From positions 1-64,000 of the forward strand of contig NZ_JABWRP020000011.1 in the NCBI RefSeq assembly GCF_014269035.2: a stretch of DNA of 64,000 nucleotides, written 5' to 3'. This DNA comes from Pseudomonas vlassakiae (lineage in GTDB: Bacteria; Pseudomonadota; Gammaproteobacteria; Pseudomonadales; Pseudomonadaceae). Positions within the stretch are counted from its first letter, which is position 1, and every line of letters starts with the position of its first letter. The position numbers and the translations under genes were made by a program. The notes under the pieces are model-generated. The model did no database searches, was not told the DNA's origin, and was given only the letters and a program-made list of their open reading frames with translations. Shown here in pieces: positions 61,449-64,000 of this stretch.

Positions 61449-62450
61449 ATGACCCTACGTATCGCCATCAATGGATTCGGCCGCATCGGGCGCAATGTCC
61501 TGCGCGCACTGTATACCCAAGGCTACCGCCAGGACCTGCAGGTCGTCGCCATCAACGACCTGGGTGACAGCGCGATGAACGCCCACCTGCTCAAATATGA
61601 CAGCGTGCACGGCACATTCGATGCGCAGGTCGAGGCCGACCATGAAAGCCTGACCGTCAATGGTGACCGTATCGCGGTCAGTGCCATCCGCAACCCGGCC
61701 GAACTGCCCTGGAAGGCCGAAGCGATCGACGTGGTGTTCGAATGCACCGGGCTGTTCACCGACCGCGCCAAGGCCGCCGCGCACCTAGCTGCGGGCGCCG
61801 GCAAGGTGATCGTCTCGGCGCCGGGCAAGGGCGTCGATGCCACCGTGGTCTACGGGGTCAACCACGATATCCTGCGGGCTTCGCACCAGATCATCTCCAA
61901 CGCCTCGTGCACCACCAACTGCCTGGCGCCGATCGCCCAGGTGCTGCACCGCGAGTTCGGCATCGAACAGGGGCTGATGACCACCATTCACGCCTACACC
62001 AACGATCAGGTGTTGACCGACGTCTATCACAGCGACCCGTACCGTGCCCGTTCAGCCACCCAGTCGATGATACCGAGCAAGACCGGCGCCGCCGAGGCCG
62101 TGGGCCTGGTGCTGCCGGAGCTGGCCGGCAAGCTCACCGGCATGGCCGTGCGGGTACCGGTGATCAATGTGTCGCTGGTCGACCTGACCGTAAACCTCAA
62201 GCGCGAAGCCACGGTCGAACAGGTCAACCAGCTGTTCCTTGAAGCCAGCCGGCACTCCAAGGTGCTCGGCTACAACGCGCTGCCGCTGGTGTCGTGCGAC
62301 TTCAACCATAACCCGCTGTCGTCGATCTTCGATGCCAACCATACCCGGGCCAACGGGCGGATGCTCAAGGTGCTGGCCTGGTATGACAACGAGTGGGGGT
62401 TCTCCAACCGCATGCTGGACAATTGTTTGGCGTTGGCTAGTGCGCGCTGA
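61449..62450 (+). CDS. gap-1: glyceraldehyde-3-phosphate dehydrogenase
   Basis: Gap oxidises glyceraldehyde-3-phosphate released by Eda. Starting at the ATG at 61449 ([21 protein letters not shown]) it has 333 residues, the NAD-binding GFGRIGR motif, the catalytic [12 protein letters not shown] and [13 protein letters not shown] near the end. This copy is embedded in the glucose island and is HexR-regulated. Confidence 0.96.
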   Translation: MTLRIAINGFGRIGRNVLRALYTQGYRQDLQVVAINDLGDSAMNAHLLKYDSVHGTFDAQVEADHESLTVNGDRIAVSAIRNPAELPWKAEAIDVVFECTGLFTDRAKAAAHLAAGAGKVIVSAPGKGVDATVVYGVNHDILRASHQIISNASCTTNCLAPIAQVLHREFGIEQGLMTTIHAYTNDQVLTDVYHSDPYRARSATQSMIPSKTGAAEAVGLVLPELAGKLTGMAVRVPVINVSLVDLTVNLKREATVEQVNQLFLEASRHSKVLGYNALPLVSCDFNHNPLSSIFDANHTRANGRMLKVLAWYDNEWGFSNRMLDNCLALASAR

Positions 62451-62475
62451 GGGGGCCTGACTGCAGATTTTTGCC

Positions 62476-62521
62476 GCCTGTGAGACCGAGCGCCGCCCGC
62501 GCGGCGCTCGGTCTCACAGGC
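62476..62521. repeat. 46-base perfect hairpin after gap-1
   Basis: A perfect 21-bp stem (62476-62496 with 62501-62521) closes on the 4-base loop CCGC, 25 bases after gap-1. There is no T-run, so it may terminate only weakly. The arm shares CGAGCGCCGCCCGCGCGGCG with the inverted repeat at 22.2 kb, marking it as a repeat-family member. Confidence 0.85.
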
Positions 62522-62601
62522 GCTGAAAATCCCAAGCCAAACACCCCGCCCACACACAAGCTTTACCTTTTCCTACAATTCCAAGCTTGACCTGACCAGT
62601 A

Positions 62602-62620
62602 GATGATAAGCATTATCATT
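62602..62620. promoter_or_regulatory. Fur box upstream of the fecI-like gene
   Basis: GATGATAAGCATTATCATT is a near-consensus Fur box with the perfect inner dyad ATGATAA-GCA-TTATCAT, 26 bases upstream of the sigma factor start. It predicts iron repression of the sigma/anti-sigma pair. Confidence 0.9.
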
Positions 62621-62646
62621 TCACCATTCGTCGGCCAGGTCCCCCC

Positions 62647-63159
62647 GTGAGTCAGTCCCGGTTCAACTCCGTCTTCCTCGTCCAGCGTCTTTCCCTGCTG
62701 CGCACCCTGCAGCGCATGGTGGGCAACCCCAGCACCGCCGAGGACCTGCTGCAGGAAACCTACCTGCGGGTATCCCGTGCCCTGGGCGAGCGCCCGATCG
62801 AACATCTCGAGCCCTTTGTGTTCCAGACCGCCCGCAACCTCGCGCTGGACCACCTGCGCACGCAGCGGGTGCGGTCGCGCATGCTGGTCGACGATGTGCC
62901 CGACGAGGTGCTGCACAATGTCGCCTCTGCACACGGGAGCAGCGAAGACGCCGCCCACGCCGAACAACTGCTCAAGCACCTGAGCGTCAGCCTCAACCAA
63001 CTGACTGAGCGCCAGCAGCGCATCTTCATCCTCAGCCGCCTGCACGGCGCCAGCTACCTGGAGATCGCCGAACAACTGCACGTCTCGGCCAGCACCGTTC
63101 AGAAGGAACTGAAACTGATCATGGCGATCTGCATGGGCGTGGCCGATCGGCTCAAATGA
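62647..63159 (+). CDS. FecI-type extracytoplasmic-function sigma factor
   Basis: The 170-residue ECF sigma factor starts at a GTG. Region 2 is visible (TAEDLLQETYLRVSRAL, FVFQTARNLALDHLRTQR) and region 4 (LNQLTERQQRIFILSRLHG, SYLEIAEQLHVSASTVQKEL). In this family the factor directs transcription of a TonB-dependent siderophore receptor gene when FecR relays the signal. A Fur box lies just upstream. Confidence 0.93.
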   Translation: MSQSRFNSVFLVQRLSLLRTLQRMVGNPSTAEDLLQETYLRVSRALGERPIEHLEPFVFQTARNLALDHLRTQRVRSRMLVDDVPDEVLHNVASAHGSSEDAAHAEQLLKHLSVSLNQLTERQQRIFILSRLHGASYLEIAEQLHVSASTVQKELKLIMAICMGVADRLK

Positions 63160-63249
63160 GCCGACCGCAGGCGTGCAGAATGTGGCGTAATCCTTGCCAT
63201 GCTTCGCCCCAGCCTTGATCATTCGCAAAAATTGCTGCAAGGACCCACC

Positions 63250-64000
63250 GTGACCGACAGCCCCGTCACTCGCTCGTCAGCTACCGGGCCCGACGCCCGC
63301 GCCCGTGCGCTGGACGAGGCGCTTGACTGGCTCGTGCGCCTGCAATGCGCCAGCGAGGCCGATACCCTCGCCTTCGAACAATGGCTCAGTGCAGCAGCGG
63401 AAAACGCCGCAGCCTACGTCGAGGCCGAAGCCTTGTGGAACGGCACCCCGCTGCGCCAGGCTGCCCTGCACCTGCACCAGCATCAACGCCGCTCGCTGCG
63501 TGGGCGCCTGCGTGCGCACTGGAAGCCACTGGCGACCGCCGCCGTGCTGCTGGTCGGGCTGTTCACGTTCGGCAACCTGCCGGTGCGCCTGCAGGCGGAC
63601 CACCTGACCGTGGTCGGCGAGCGCCAGCGCCTGGAGCTGGATGACGGTGCCAAGGTCCTGCTCAACACCAATTCCGCCTTCGCCAGCGACCAACAGGGCG
63701 GCCGCCAGGTCGCACGCCTGCTGCAAGGCGAGGCGTACTTCCAGGTGCCCGGTGGCGCCAAGCTGCCGCTGGAAGTGCAGGCGGGGCCCGTGCGTGCGCA
63801 CGTGCGCGACACCGATTTCGCCGTGCGCTACCTCGATGGCGAGGCTCAGGTTCGCGTGCAGCGCGGCGACGTCGACCTGCAAGCCGCCAGCGACCAGCGC
63901 ATTCGCCTCAGTGCCGGCGACAGCATCAGTGTCGGCCCGCACGGTTTCGGCCAGCGCCAGCGCCCGGACATGCACAAGGACCTGGCCTGGGTCGACGGCC
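63250..64000 (+). CDS. FecR-type anti-sigma/signal transducer (truncated by window edge)
   Basis: A GTG at 63250 preceded by AAGGA opens a frame that stays open for 250 codons to the window end. The N-terminal cytoplasmic part has ALDEALDWLVRLQCASEADT and FEQWLSAAAENAAAYVEAEA, the FecR anti-sigma domain. A membrane helix follows (LATAAVLLVGLFTFGNL, about 97-113), then the periplasmic domain (VVGERQRLELDDGAKVLLNT, LLQGEAYFQV). It pairs with the upstream sigma factor; a receptor gene is expected just outside. Confidence 0.92.
   Translation, partial: MTDSPVTRSSATGPDARARALDEALDWLVRLQCASEADTLAFEQWLSAAAENAAAYVEAEALWNGTPLRQAALHLHQHQRRSLRGRLRAHWKPLATAAVLLVGLFTFGNLPVRLQADHLTVVGERQRLELDDGAKVLLNTNSAFASDQQGGRQVARLLQGEAYFQVPGGAKLPLEVQAGPVRAHVRDTDFAVRYLDGEAQVRVQRGDVDLQAASDQRIRLSAGDSISVGPHGFGQRQRPDMHKDLAWVDG

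Overview
The window is a high-GC gammaproteobacterial chromosome segment that looks like a Pseudomonas of the P. putida group. The reasons are the gene order (gap/edd/glk/gltR/gtrS/gts/oprB/hexR/zwf/pgl/eda, leuA, xseA, guaBA, cumA/tadA/mltF, purL, then a type II secretion cluster), the Entner-Doudoroff layout, and repetitive extragenic palindromes of the 'GCGGGTTTACCCGCG' type. Almost every long reading frame opposite these genes is a high-GC shadow.

Region 1 (0-16 kb) is a phosphate-starvation export module. A leftward operon begins with a TAT/lipobox protein of the SoxB/5'-nucleotidase fold and continues into gspC-D-E-F-G-H-I-J-L-M-N, a type II secretion system (Xcp). Divergent from it lies a PhoX-type (DUF839) phosphatase with a twin-arginine leader. 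Beyond phoX come the detached gspK (leftward) and a tatABC set (rightward). I find an almost perfect Pho box upstream of the leftward operon and a second good one upstream of tatA. One PhoB-controlled unit could therefore supply the phosphatase, its inner-membrane exporter (Tat) and the outer-membrane secretion machine. The SoxB-like protein appears to have lost all its metal-binding motifs.

Region 2 (16-31 kb) holds an isolated homologue of the fungal HET-C protein, a small NIF3/YqfO-like gene behind purL, a 66-bp perfect inverted repeat, mltF, tadA, the multicopper oxidase gene cumA, a membrane M48 protease followed upstream by three unknown envelope genes, an AraC regulator and a lipoprotein hydrolase.

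Region 3 (31-44 kb) holds an autotransporter, guaA-guaB, a zinc-ribbon protein, a TauE/SafE exporter, a LysR regulator, xseA, an M23 peptidase and leuA preceded by a short Leu-containing leader ORF.

Region 4 (44-62.5 kb) is the glucose catabolism island. It runs from OprB porin and GtsABCD uptake to glucokinase, Zwf, Pgl, Edd, Eda and Gap-1, with the regulators HexR and GtrS/GltR-2 plus a hexose-6-phosphate mutarotase and an AGE-family sugar isomerase. HexR operators are visible at zwf and in the edd/gap gap. A separate repeated motif, GTMACSAARC, lies upstream of gtsA and the AGE gene. A-rich Hfq/Crc-like motifs lie at the starts of gtsA, oprB and the mutarotase gene.

Region 5 (62.5-64 kb) is a Fur-box-controlled FecI sigma factor and the first part of its FecR partner, which runs off the right edge. 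At the left edge, the first residues of a leftward gene, possibly a PAAR/Rhs protein, are cut off.
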